In this document: one piece after another, positions 34,211 to 44,531 of the stretch | How positions within the stretch are numbered: position 1 is the first letter of the stretch | Layout of the letters: every line of letters starts with the position of its first letter | From: Warburgia ugandensis | Taxonomy: Eukaryota > Streptophyta > Magnoliopsida > Canellales > Canellaceae | DNA length: 64,000 nucleotides | NCBI GenBank assembly: GCA_035236585.1 | Contig: CP141137.1 | Span: forward strand, 48,320,057-48,384,056 | Direction: 5' to 3' | Notes under the pieces: model-generated | What the model was told of the DNA's origin: nothing | Seen by the model: the letters and a program-made list of their open reading frames with translations, nothing else | Databases searched by the model: none | Translations under genes and position numbers: made by a program

Positions 34211-34480
34211 TACAGGTTGGTGTTTTTATAGGTAAGATCATACATCTGGGTTGGTCAAACCACAAATAAACTCATAAAGTTAACCTTGCATCTCGCACCA
34301 ACAAGATAACTGGCCCACAAAACTAACGGTGGAGATAATCAGAAGATTGAAGTATAGCCAGCATTCTACTTTCGCTCGCTCCGCCTTGCTCATCTTTTTG
34401 TGAAATTTATGCCAGTCACAATTCGGATCGTACTCTTTCACGTGAATCGCCCAACACTGAGCTTCAATGTGCTCAAGAGG
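34211..34480. other. Non-coding sequence
   Basis: Sequence between the repeat array and the SINE pair. No feature recognised. Confidence 0.4.
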
Positions 34481-34495
34481 GTCATTAATTACCAG

Positions 34496-34564
34496 GCCCT
34501 TGTGGTCCGCCTCTTTCCCAAACCACGCATAGACAGGCGTTTCATGCGCCAGGACTGCCCTTTA
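34496..34564 (+). mobile_element. Au-like SINE (copy 2), 5'-truncated
   Basis: Only the 3' third is present (CCCTTGTGGTCCGCCTC through GGACTGCCCTTT). It is flanked by GTCATTAATTACCAG (34481-34495) and GTCATTAAATACCAG (34565-34579), one mismatch in 15. The duplication shows a genuine 5'-truncated insertion and not later loss. Confidence 0.8.
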
Positions 34565-34585
34565 GTCATTAAATACCAGCTTCAT

Positions 34586-34754
34586 TTTCAATTAGAAGGA
34601 AAACCTTAGCGCAACATGGGACCTAGAGATCACGGGTTCAAAGAGTAAAAACAAATTCTTACAAAATACAAAATAAGACTACACACGATAAACCCTTGTA
34701 TCCACTCTCTCTAAACCAAACATAAGCGGGAGCTTCATCCACCGGGCTGCCCTG
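34586..34754 (+). mobile_element. Au-like SINE (copy 3)
   Basis: Head CTTAGCGCAACATGG, B-box-like CACGGGTTCAAAG, body with ACCCTTGTATCCACTC, end CACCGGGCTGCCCT. Possible flanks GCTTCAT at 34579-34585 and 34755-34761. It lies 170 bp beyond the 3' end of the GPI-protein gene. Confidence 0.75.
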
Positions 34755-34923
34755 GCTTCATGCAACAAATTGTACTAAACTAGTGTATTCTCATTTCAAC
34801 CCCCAAGGTCCTAGCCAAATTTAAGAAGAAGATTACAAAACCTCCTTACCACCAATAACCCAAAATAAAAGAGAAAATAAAAAACTTACCAAAATACAAA
34901 GGGGGCAGAAGTTCGTGCTACAA

Positions 34924-37765
34924 TTAAGAGTAATTTGAGAAAATAAGGGAAAGAGAGACGTGGAAAAGGAGGAGAAGAGATGGTAATCTAATGGTCGTGG
35001 AAGAAGATCGGCTGTTAATCTCTGCAGAATTAACGGCTAGGGGCATTTCATCTCTGCCAAGGCCACACGATAGAGGGTCAGAAGTACCATCGGCGCTGCT
35101 CATCATAAAAGCCCGCAGGACAGCGGAAACAGTGGGCACGTAGGTGGTCTTATTCTTTGCCAGAAGCCAGGTCAGCCCCATCATCTCGCAATCTCTGTTG
35201 TGCATCTTGCTATTCCTGTCTGAACCACTTCTCCTGCTACCCTTGACGCCCTTGACGCGGTTCAGCTGCAGGACCACCCGTGTAGGTTAGTACGGCGTCA
35301 TCGATGATTCGATAAATGCAAGTGATACTTAATCCTGATCCTCAATTACGGATCCGGAAAGGAGTCAAACTACGACGACGATGTGTGGTCCGCATTAATA
35401 GAATGATGGGCCCGTCTCTTTAAGTTGAAGTACTTGTTTCCCGTGTCATGTGAGGAGAGAAATATCAGACGGACACCCAGAGAATAGGATCCACAAGAAA
35501 AGACACTCTCGTGGCTGGACGCGTACCAGTTGATGTTAGCATGACAGAGAATAGGACCCACTGACGAGTACAGCACATTCCGTGATTAACAGCCACGGAA
35601 AAATCGGAACTGTTCAATTGGTTGTATGCAAATGGAAATTCCATGTATGAGATGATCGATTAGGATTGCATGATCCTGTCACATCGTAAACTATATGGAA
35701 TAGCCACCTAAGAACATGTGATTTGTTTGATTTCTGCACCAATCGGCCCTTGTTTTTACCCTCAGACTGCTGTAACTTCAGGTGGGTCTAGAGCAATGCC
35801 GATCAAAGTGAAAGGCAATATTGTAGGCATCTTAAAAAATCTGGGCCCATCCACACGCGTACCGTCTAAATAATTATACTACAGACAAGGGAACAATACG
35901 GCTATTGGAGACAAAGTAAATGGTTTTTTAGTCGCTCGGTAGCCGATTCAAGCAAAAAAAGGCTCTTCGCCATAATAACAGCCGGAAGCAAAAAATACCC
36001 AGCTATTAAAATAGTCATAATCTTTCTAGAAAAAAGGAGGATATGATAGTAAAAAGTTGGGCCTGCGCATCATCCAAGCCATTGAGATTGCAGGGCACGG
36101 TAGCGATGAGCCATTCATATGAGACAATTCTAAGCTTCTAACGGTTAGAAAATGAAAAATCAACGGTCCTAAATCCACCAATAAACCTCCAAAATCAAAC
36201 GCATATGGCCCAACAAGTAAGTTTCCCTTGCATTTGCAGCTGCTCTATCAAAACAAGTGAACCCAACTGGCTCTCGTTTGATGATGATTCACAACATGTT
36301 TACGCTTGAAAATGTGCGTGAACTAAGGTACAACCAGGAACCACTATTCCAATAATCTAAACCATTCAACTAGTAAAGCTAAGCCACGAATTATCCGACG
36401 GATGAGAATCTCCACCATCTGCTGATTGCAAACCTTGGATGGTGGAGGTTTTGTGGATCACTTTGGTGCTACTGATGGATGGGTTCATCCATAGCATGGC
36501 CTCCACATATTTGGTTATAGCTTTGTCCAAATTAGGGGTGGCAAAATATGACACGACACGATAACATGACTCGAACTCGACACAGATTTAACAGGTTAGG
36601 ATCAAGTCTTATTGTATTCGTGTCATTTTTAGGTTCGGGTCAATCAATATTGACTCGTCGTATTGACCTGTTTGACACGCGACCTATTAATTTGTTGTGT
36701 TGACCCATCTAACCCGCAAGCTGTTAAACAATTGGGTTGAAAATACAGTACATTAAAAACAGTTTAATATTACTATAGTAATCTAAAACTGTCTTATATT
36801 ACTATAACGGTTCTTCAGAAATAGTTCTATATTACTATAGTAATATAGGACGGTTTTTTAGAAACCTTCCTATATTATATTAGTTATTTTACATTTATTT
36901 AATCGTATTACATGAGTCGTGTTGTGTCGACTCGTTTAACAATCGTGTCGTGTTCGAGTTACGGATTCTTGACACGGAGTCACAGGTTCTTGACACAATT
37001 ATTAAGCAGGTCATGTTTGTATCAACCCATATACTATGATGGGTTAGTCTCGACATGACATAAACACGACCCACCAACCCGAATTGCCAGGCCTAGTTCA
37101 AATATACATTGCAGCCGGAAAAATAAACTTTTAGTACTTCGTAGAAACACCAGTTAAGCTCACTCACTCACCTGATAGAGGCTATTCAAGCAGTTGGAGC
37201 ACCCGGCAAGACTGGGAACCTTACAATCTCTCTCCACCTTCTTCACTCTCCTACTACCAACCAATTTCCTCTCCTTGGAAACCGAAAACGCCTCTGGGCA
37301 ACTCAAAACATGCAGCCGAATCCCACAATAACAGTAAACCGCATCACAAGTATCGTTCGGCCTCTTCAACTCCATCCCCCTCCCCATCAACGCCTTCTCC
37401 AAGTGATCGACACAACTCTCCGAATCATCGGGCAGCAACGGCAGCATGTCGTAATTAAGCCCCATCGGTTGCCTGCTAGCCCTCCCGAGGGCAGTTCCTG
37501 AATAAGCCGCGTACAGCCACGTTGCAAGTACTGGGCAGCATTTTGTTCGAGACAATCTCTTTCCACCGCCGCAGGCTTGGTTTATTCCGGTGAAGAGCTC
37601 GTTGGGCAGGTCTAACGGGCAGCCTGCTACGTCAGATTGTTCAGGGAAAGCTGGGATTGTGGCTGGTGGAGATGTGGAGAAGACAGATTCGATTGGGACA
37701 GGATCTGGGTTGGGTAGGACGGGCAGGATAGAGATAAAGAAGGAGAAGAGAAGGGTGTGGGGCAT
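34924..37765 (-). CDS. GPI-anchored cell-surface protein, At4g28100 type (two exons)
   Basis: Exon 1 is 37765-37172 (198 codons) and exon 2 is 35265-34924 (113 codons plus TAA), joined in phase 0. The donor reads CTCTATCAG|GTGAGTG and the acceptor CTGCAG|CTGAAC. The 311-residue product has a hydrophobic N-terminal signal (MPHTLLFSFFISILPVL), a Pro/Ser linker, and TIPAFPEQSDVAGCPLDLP, which opens the Cys-rich SPARK-type extracellular region (CCPVLATWLYAAYS, DSESCVDHLEKAL, CDAVYCYCGIRL). Exon 2 continues with HNRDCEMMGLTWLLAKNKTT and SSADGTSDPLSC. The C-terminus is hydrophobic (LPSLLLLFHVSLSLIF) after a small-residue stretch, as for GPI attachment. Length and layout fit the plant At4g28100 family (about 300 aa), whose biochemical role is unknown; cell-surface placement is inferred. 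Both exons are open, so it looks functional. The 1.9-kb intron holds a hAT MITE. Confidence 0.9.
35266..37171 (-). other. Intron of the GPI-anchored protein gene
   Basis: Bounded by GT (37171-37170 on the minus strand) and AG (35267-35266). Besides the hAT MITE at 36533-37095 it contains no recognised feature. Short frames within it (for example at 35370-35576 and 36366-36554 minus) have no family resemblance. Confidence 0.85.
36533..37095. mobile_element. hAT-type MITE (563 bp) in the intron
   Basis: The ends are TAGGGGTGGCAAAA and, complemented from the right, TAGGCCTGGCAATT, an imperfect hAT terminal repeat of a type common in plants. The flanking 8-mers are GTCCAAAT (36525-36532) and GTTCAAAT (37096-37103), one mismatch, matching the 8-bp hAT duplication. 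The interior has CACGAC-rich arms (near 36545 and 37065) and ATATTACTATA repeats at 36765-36845. There is no transposase. Confidence 0.9.
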
Positions 37766-39530
37766 TTTCTGTTTGGGGTTTTGGGTTTCTGGATGGAGAG
37801 AATGTGGGTGTCTAAGAAGCTATTTTCCTTTTGAGGAGGTCTGGGAAGAAACCGAGGATTGGTGTTGGATTAGAGAAAAAGGGTAAAAGAGGAGTGGGAG
37901 TGGAGAGCTTGTGCTCAACTGGCTGGATTTGGCAGTTTTCTGTAGATAAAATGTGGCAAGGTAAAGTTCGGGGAGGGGGATGATAAACCCCAGCCTCTTA
38001 GTGGTACTAGATTTGTAGTAACTAAAATGTAGTTAAACTTCTCAGTGGCCTAGTTTATTGGTAATCCGGCACCTTCAAATGCTAGTATATAAACACCATA
38101 TAATCGATTAGATTGTTACCAATCGGGATGATTTAGATGAGTAACTATTTTCCCCAATGAAATTACAGACTCAGTGCAGAAAACTGTTTGGCCCTCAACC
38201 AGTAATCATGCTTTGGACCATTCAGGCTTGGCGCTTATAACTGTTGATCGGGGATGCAATAGGCAGGGAATGGATTCAATTGCCAAAACTTGGTTGCTGG
38301 GGCTCTAGCACATGTATAGGGTTTTGCCATCAACTGCCAAGCCTTTTACGAGAAAAGAAAAAGAAGATCCAATTATTTGTGCAGAGACGGATTAGATACT
38401 GTATGCTAAAATGTTGTATAATTCCTCTGTTAAGATCTTACCAACTGAGATTAATCAACCAAAGTGACAAGATTTGCAGACGCGTGCCTCGTGCAAAAAG
38501 TAGAATTGCTTTACTTAAATCCACATAACAAAAAAAGCAATCATAAACCGCCAAATTTGTCTTTGATTAGAAATCAGAGACCAACTTTTGGCATGATCCA
38601 AGAAGAGTTCTATGACTCGTAATGTTATTTCGACCCCCCAAACAGCTACTATTGGTCGGATTTTAGAAGCATTAATTTGATTCACTTTATTCCGAAATAA
38701 GTATACTTGTTTGGTAGAGACATATAATTATAGGCTTTAGGCATGGATATGACCTTCTTGAGCACACCATGTGCTCCGTGGTCTGCCTCGAATGCGACTT
38801 CTCTCGGGAATCTGATAGGAATGGCTCCCCTTCCTCTGTTGGCTACTTACAAGGGTGGATATGCACAGGAGCTGCATGTCATAATGGTTGGGAATTTATG
38901 GCTTTCTTGTGAATTAATATCTCAACTTGCGGAAGTATAGGTGCAATTTGGCCTTTAATAAAGCAAGTGTAGAATGTGACCTGAGCCTGTGAAAGTGGGC
39001 CGAACCGCTTCGATTAGGACTTCATTTTAATAAGCTCATAGCTGAGAAAATGATTCAAATCTGGATTTAGGCCCTTCCAATGCGGTTAATGTACTTTTCA
39101 GTTGTCAATTGGACTTCCTGAGGCTCCAATAAAGGCTTCTTCTTTTTTTACGAGAACAAGAACTATCATTTTGAGCAAAGGCCTACTGGCGCAGTGGCAT
39201 AAAGAGGAGCCTCTCTATCTACGTGGTGACCAAGGCACGCTGGTTGCATGAGTTCAACATTCAGAAAAGGTAGGAATCACCTTTTGTCATTTGTTGACCA
39301 TTCATCTAACAGCCACAAGACGATTTCTTCTTCTGTTAAAGGTGTTTTAGAAATGTCTGTGATGGAGTAAATAACTCTACGAAGGAATGCATTAGATCAA
39401 ATTGGAAAATGGAAAGATTTGTACTTGTTCTCCAACCACAGAATCATTTTGTCGGGCAAAGTTTGTTTGATGGCCCACCAAAAGCTAAGGGTAGCAAATA
39501 CGCTCTTTGATATATCAAAGTAAGTTCTAC
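37766..39530. other. Upstream region of the GPI-protein gene; no other gene seen
   Basis: Positions 37766 to about 38000 should hold the promoter and 5' leader (minus strand); no clear TATA box was found. The remainder shows short open frames without family resemblance. Confidence 0.4.
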
Positions 39531-39544
39531 ACATTTGTTGTTAT

Positions 39545-39727
39545 ACGAAGGTGAGCCTTGGCGCCATAGTAGAGTTGTCGTTGTGTGACCTTGAGGTCAT
39601 GGGTTCAAGGCATAGAAATAGCCTCTTACAAAATACAAGGTAAGATTGCGTACTACTGACTCTTGTGATCTGCCCCTTCCCTAAACCTTACATACACGGA
39701 AACTTTATGCAACAAGGCTACCCTTTT
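39545..39727 (+). mobile_element. Au-like SINE (copy 4)
   Basis: Head GCCTTGGCGCCATAGTAGAG, B box GGTTCAAGGC, body AGCCTCTTACAAAATACAAG, end AAGGCTACCCTTTT. Flanked by identical 14-mers ACATTTGTTGTTAT (39531-39544 and 39728-39741). Confidence 0.9.
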
Positions 39728-39741
39728 ACATTTGTTGTTAT

Positions 39742-40692
39742 GTCACACGCATCACCATCACGAAGCAACTCGTTACATGTCTTGGGTGTGGTAGCCCTGA
39801 CTTGTGACATGTCGTGCACGTTATTTCTTGTGGGTGTTAGAAATTTTATAACGCAAATAACTTTTCTCTTGTACGTAGTCACGGCATTTTGAAGAATATG
39901 AGGATGACTTCACTTATACTTGAGAGTTCGGAACCCCATCTAACTCGAGAGTAATGGTGAATGATTCAAGTAAAAAGAACCCTTTCCAATTATAATTTTG
40001 ACTTCAGTTGATACAAATCTCCGAATAGGAAAACGAACACGTGAATCAGTCAGAGAGGTTGAAAGCCTCCAAAATTGAAGCAGGAGAACCTCAAGAAGAA
40101 GTACATTTGTCTTGATAATAGAGTCATGATAACCTCCACATTAACCTTGGGCAATTATTAGAGGCCCCATTCTAGCTAACCACCTAATCACCACTTTGGA
40201 GGTCATCTCTCATTTCTTTGATCATTCATTTTCTTAAACTTGATCATATGGTAGAGATTCTCTAATTAGAGCAAACATCTAGTAGATAGACTATTCAAGG
40301 AAAATTTTCATACTAATATTTTATAGCTATCCTTTTGTCTAATAGGAGTGCCTGCCTTTGAAAACTTCCATGAAAAGACTTAAAACTTGCAATTTCATTC
40401 TACCAGATGCCATTCTGACGTTAAGGGGGGTGCAATGGGTATTAAAGATATCTTGAAGGCGTTAAACAAGGAGAAAATACTCATTCTACTTGGTTAACGT
40501 CTTAAAAAAAACGCACGTGAGACACACAGAACCACATTCTCCTATGTGATTCTAGCGGTAGTTAACAGAATGGACTGCAGTGAAACAAAATTACAAGTTT
40601 GAGCACTTCCCTAAGATGTTTTAAAAGACAAAACCTCTTATGAGAGAAAAGAAGAACTATAGGATACTATCATGGAAATTTTTGGACTATTC
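39742..40692. other. Non-coding sequence between SINEs
   Basis: No gene or repeat recognised. Confidence 0.4.
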
Positions 40693-40705
40693 AATCAACC
40701 CACCT

Positions 40706-40885
40706 GAAGGGGAGTCTTGGCGCAACGGTAAATGTTGTCGTCGTGTGACCTTGAGGTCAGAGGTTCAAGGCATGGAAACAGCCTCTTGCTAATGCAAGAT
40801 AAGCCTATGTACTTTAGGTCCTTGTGGTCTGCCCCTTCTCTAGGCCCTGCGTAGGCAAGGGCTTCGTGCACTGAAGCTGGCCTTT
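40706..40885 (+). mobile_element. Au-like SINE (copy 5), best preserved
   Basis: A box TTGGCGCAACGGTAAA, B box GAGGTTCAAGGC, body CAGCCTCTTGCTAATGC and CCTTGTGGTCTGCCCCTTC, end GAAGCTGGCCTTT. Flanked by identical 13-mers AATCAACCCACCT (40693-40705 and 40886-40898), so it is probably the youngest copy here. Confidence 0.92.
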
Positions 40886-40898
40886 AATCAACCCACCT

Positions 40899-41286
40899 AT
40901 GCATTTCAGGCGCCTCACAATTAACTGTGATGTGATTCTAGACTTTTTATCCCGTTACTCTTAAGGTTCAATTCTCAAACCCTAATATGCCTTCTTTTTG
41001 TCTCCTTTTATATTTTTTATTGTGTAAGTAGGGTTCTATCTATCTCACTACCACTAACAATTGCATTGTGATTACAGCTTTGAAGAGGCCCCGGGAAATC
41101 TTTTGACTTTGGTTTGGTCCAGAACACTTAGAAATAATTGTTTATCCGGATGGTGCATTCCTTCGAGCATGGAAGTGTAACTTTCGAGAACACGGTGGGG
41201 TGAGCGAGACGAGCAACGAGACTTGTTAAATCTAAAGTATTCCCCTCGACAACGCTTTCAATATGCTAAACCTTTTAAAAGGCAGC
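40899..41286. other. Non-coding sequence between SINEs
   Basis: No gene or repeat recognised. Confidence 0.4.
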
Positions 41287-41300
41287 ACTTTTTGCTGTTT

Positions 41301-41479
41301 TTGAAGGGAAGTCTTGCCGCAATGTTATAATTGTTGTAGGGTGATCTTGTAGTCACGAGTTTAGGGTGTGAAAATAGTCTCAAATACAAGATAAAACTGC
41401 ATATAATTAACTCTTGTAACCTGTCCCTTCTCCAAACTTTGCATTCTTAGGAGCTTCAGGCATGGGACTGCCCTTTTTT
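41301..41479 (+). mobile_element. Au-like SINE (copy 6)
   Basis: Diverged head GTCTTGCCGCAATGTTATAA, body with ATAGTCTCAAATACAAGATA and CTTGTAACCTGTCCC, end GGGACTGCCCTTTTTT. Flanked by ACTTTTTGCTGTTT (41287-41300) and ACTTTCTGCTGTTT (41480-41493), one mismatch. More mutated than copies 4 and 5, hence older. Confidence 0.85.
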
Positions 41480-41493
41480 ACTTTCTGCTGTTT

Positions 41494-44247
41494 CTCGTTC
41501 AATGCTTAGTCAAGTACATCTCTCCCTTCATTCACTGTTAGTCAATAGATGTACAAAGTTATTCTTGCTCCCACTTGGTCATTAATCAGAACCGTTGATC
41601 AGTTAGGCTTAGAGCTTAGACGATTCCAGGCAGCTAATTTTTGTAATTTATAGTTGGTGAATGAAGGACACTGCTTTATTGTGTTCTGACCGTCCAATTC
41701 AAGGACAAAATGAAAGTCCACCTGAATTCCATGAGAAGAATGCTAATTGAACACTCCAACATGAGTGTTTGGATTCCACTTCTTTTTGAGTCTACCTTTG
41801 CATGATGTAACTCGTTCATGTTCACATGATTAGTAAAAATATGAATATATAAAAGGTCAGAAAATGCGCAGAATGAATGATTGTAGCATCACCTTTAATT
41901 TCCAAAGTTTATAATCTGGGATGCCCAATCTACATAATTTTTTATCTATTATATATTCAAAGTGGGACCAATCAATCACATGAATGAGTTAGATCATGTA
42001 AACGTGGGCTCTACGTTCAATAAACAGGGAAAGCATTCCAAATGTGTCCGTGACTGTACAAGTAATATCGACGAATCCATGTACCGTGTGGAGCCCCTTG
42101 GTTCGACCATCTGATATGTTGTCAACTAGACCATCGTCTGATCCTAAAGTAACTTATGACCTTGACCAATCAAGTAATTAAGATTGCTTGGCGCATGACT
42201 TTTAGGGCATAGCCTATGTTAAGGCCACCCTCCATCTGGTGGGCCATTGCTGTTCCTGCCCCAGCTGAGGGCCAGATAAGGTATCTTAGGAAATGGGGCT
42301 ATTTCTGACATTTACTTTAGGACTTTAGGGCATCTCTTTCTCTCCCCTTATATTCATCTTCTCCCTCGGTCTCCTTCCATCTAAGCTGCCATCCCTTCCT
42401 TTCTCTGTCTTTCCTAAATCTCTCGTCTGCTTGCGGCAATGTTTTTCTTCTTTTGTTTTATGCGAGTCTTGTTTTCATGTAGAATCAGAAGGGCTTCGTT
42501 GCAATGGGAAGAGCTGTTTGTGAAACCCTAGCTCTGAAATACCTGCAGGTACTCTGCGGGGTGTCCTGTTAATGGAGCCCAAAATCAATTTCTTTTGTTG
42601 AAAGATGGTGTCATAGTACGGATTTGTGATGTGGGCTTTGGTTTCTAGGTAGAGATTTCTCTTCCCCGATTCCATCTCAGCCCACCTTCGCGCACAAACC
42701 CGCCTCCAAATGCCATCACATTTACACCCAAACCGATCACTTTTATGATATGTTTTCTCTTTTTCTCTGTTTCTCCCTATAATTATGTGATCTTTCAGAA
42801 CAAACCCGATCGCAATTTGGGCGGAGTCTCTTGGTGATGAACGAGAATCCGGATGATTAATCTGCTCGTGCCCTCATATTCTATGATCTGATCTGTTTGT
42901 TGTTCTCGTCTAGATGATCGCATCTGAAAAACCCCATCAGAGGAGACGAGACTTGACCCTTCCATTGCTGGCCTGCAATGTTCAAAGAAACTAAAACAAT
43001 CAAAACAGAAGGACAACATTAGGTCGTGTTCCCTATCCTCCAAAACAGCGACTTCCCCGTTGTGCCGCGTCGACTTGGAACTCGGCCGAGTCAAGCAGTT
43101 TTCGGCTCTTTGCATTATGACGAAAACTTTTACCGGTCTTATGTTCCCGTACTCCCCCAGGCTCTCCACCACATTAAGTCCGGGTATACTCGTTTTTAAA
43201 GTCCCCGAATTTTGAGTTTCTCCGCCGCATTAATCCCGAGTCGACTCGTTTTAAAAGTCCTGCATTTTGAGTTTTGACATTACGTTCTAGAAAAAAACAG
43301 CAACCGGTGTGGCTTGGGGATATCGCCATTCATTTAGCAACTCTATAAATGAAATGCAACAATCAGATCTGGAGGCATAATCTGAGGCAACCGCAAGAAC
43401 TTAAAGCCGTAGATAACCACGGTAGAGAGACAAAGATGATTACTTATGAGCCAAGCTATCTTGGCAAAGTCTTAGATGGCTTTGAGAAATATGAGCCGGC
43501 AAAAGTACTATTTGGGCTCACTCTTTAAACGATCTAGATCACTTATCTAGGAGTGTTGCTAAATAGATGAGTAATTACACCAAAGTTCCCCGTTCCAACG
43601 GTTGGATCTTCAAGAAGAGGTGGGCTATTCTGTTTGGTACGCCGTGATTTGGACTCCCCATCACTACCTCACAATGTGCCACGGCTAAATCATTAGGAAA
43701 TCTTGTTGCAGGATGAATATCACAGCTACAACACTTGCTTTGGTTGTGATAGAAAATCAATCGTCATAAACTAGTAAATGCACGGCAGGTATTTTAGCAT
43801 TGGCATAGATTAAGTTGAAAATAAATGAATAAATCCGAAATAAATGCATAACATGAATTTTTAGCCTCAGCATAGCATAAGTTAGAAAAAATGCATAAAT
43901 AGAAACAAATACATTGCATAGAACTTTTGCAATGTGACTGTTGGAGAGGTAAATTTGTCAATATCTCTCCTCCTTCCCCTAAATAAAAAATTGTCCCCAT
44001 GGGCTGACTATGTTTGAAGTGATCTAGGACTCTCCTAGAGAGAGGTCTCTTATATTGGTTCTCTAGGAAATAGCTATCTTCAAAAAGACTCTTAAAAGTC
44101 TCCTAAAGGTTTGGAACTCTTCTTAGATTACCTAAAATGGGCGTCCATTTGACTACACAAGAGAGACCCATTAAAAAAAAAAAAAAAAAGTTCCCTTGAG
44201 GTCCTCCCTGTATCTGAATTATTTAGGACTATCCTGGATAGAGTCCT
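41494..44247. other. Region without a confirmed gene; promoter-like stretch and a small tandem repeat
   Basis: At 42320-42430 a pyrimidine-rich patch precedes sequence with GAAACCCTAGCTC (42526-42538), a telo-box-like word frequent in plant 5' leaders, and a possible exon end CTGCAG|GTAC near 42548. This could be the relic of a gene's 5' end, but no coding continuation was found. A duplicated ~48-bp unit lies at 43172-43277. A run of 17 or more A is at 44174-44191. From about 44020 the sequence carries AGGACTCTC.T.GAGAG words also seen at 48540-48580. Confidence 0.35.
43172..43277 (+). repeat. Two tandem ~58-bp units
   Basis: Both units contain CATTAA, an ACTCGTTTT word followed by AAAGTCC, and ATTTTGAGTTT, starting near 43172 and 43230. 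Confidence 0.75.
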
Positions 44248-44256
44248 TAATATTTA

Positions 44257-44290
44257 GGGGGTTTATTTAATGGCACAAGTTTGGCGTTTC
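44257..44290 (+). repeat. Left terminal inverted repeat of the candidate Pack-MULE
   Basis: Pairs with 48358-48391 over about 30 bp with few mismatches. Joined directly to the 42-bp array. Confidence 0.75.
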
Positions 44291-44321
44291 TGAGATATCA
44301 TGGTATATATAAAAAATGCAC

Positions 44322-44531
44322 CTTATTTAACTATGATATCTTTGACATATGTGAGATAACAGGTTTATTTAACTGCGATATCTCTGGCATATGTGAAATA
44401 TCGTGTTTATTTAATCGTGTTATCTTTTGCATATCTGAGATATCAGTTTTATTTAACTACATTATGTCGAGCATATCTTACATATCAACCTTATTTAACA
44501 TTGGGTCAAGTTGATATCTTTGGTGTTTTGG
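44322..44531 (+). repeat. 42-bp tandem array in the left subterminal region
   Basis: Units beginning TTTATTTAAC (or TTTATTTAATC) start at 44322, 44364, 44406, 44448 and 44490, an exact 42-bp spacing. Each holds a GATATC-like word followed by GCATATCTGAGATATC-like sequence. The unit start repeats the TTTATTTAA of the terminal repeat itself. Confidence 0.9.

Noticed and set aside
39181-39300. Possible further SINE starting at TGGCGCAGTGGCATAAAG.
   Set aside because: A-box-like word only; no B box at the proper distance, no Au body and no target duplication seen.
40706-40885. tRNA gene suggested by A and B box sequences.
   Set aside because: No cloverleaf can be formed; length, body and 3' end match an Au-like SINE with a 13-bp duplication.
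42795-43172. 125-aa minus frame.
   Set aside because: No family resemblance, atypical composition, and no splice or promoter context.
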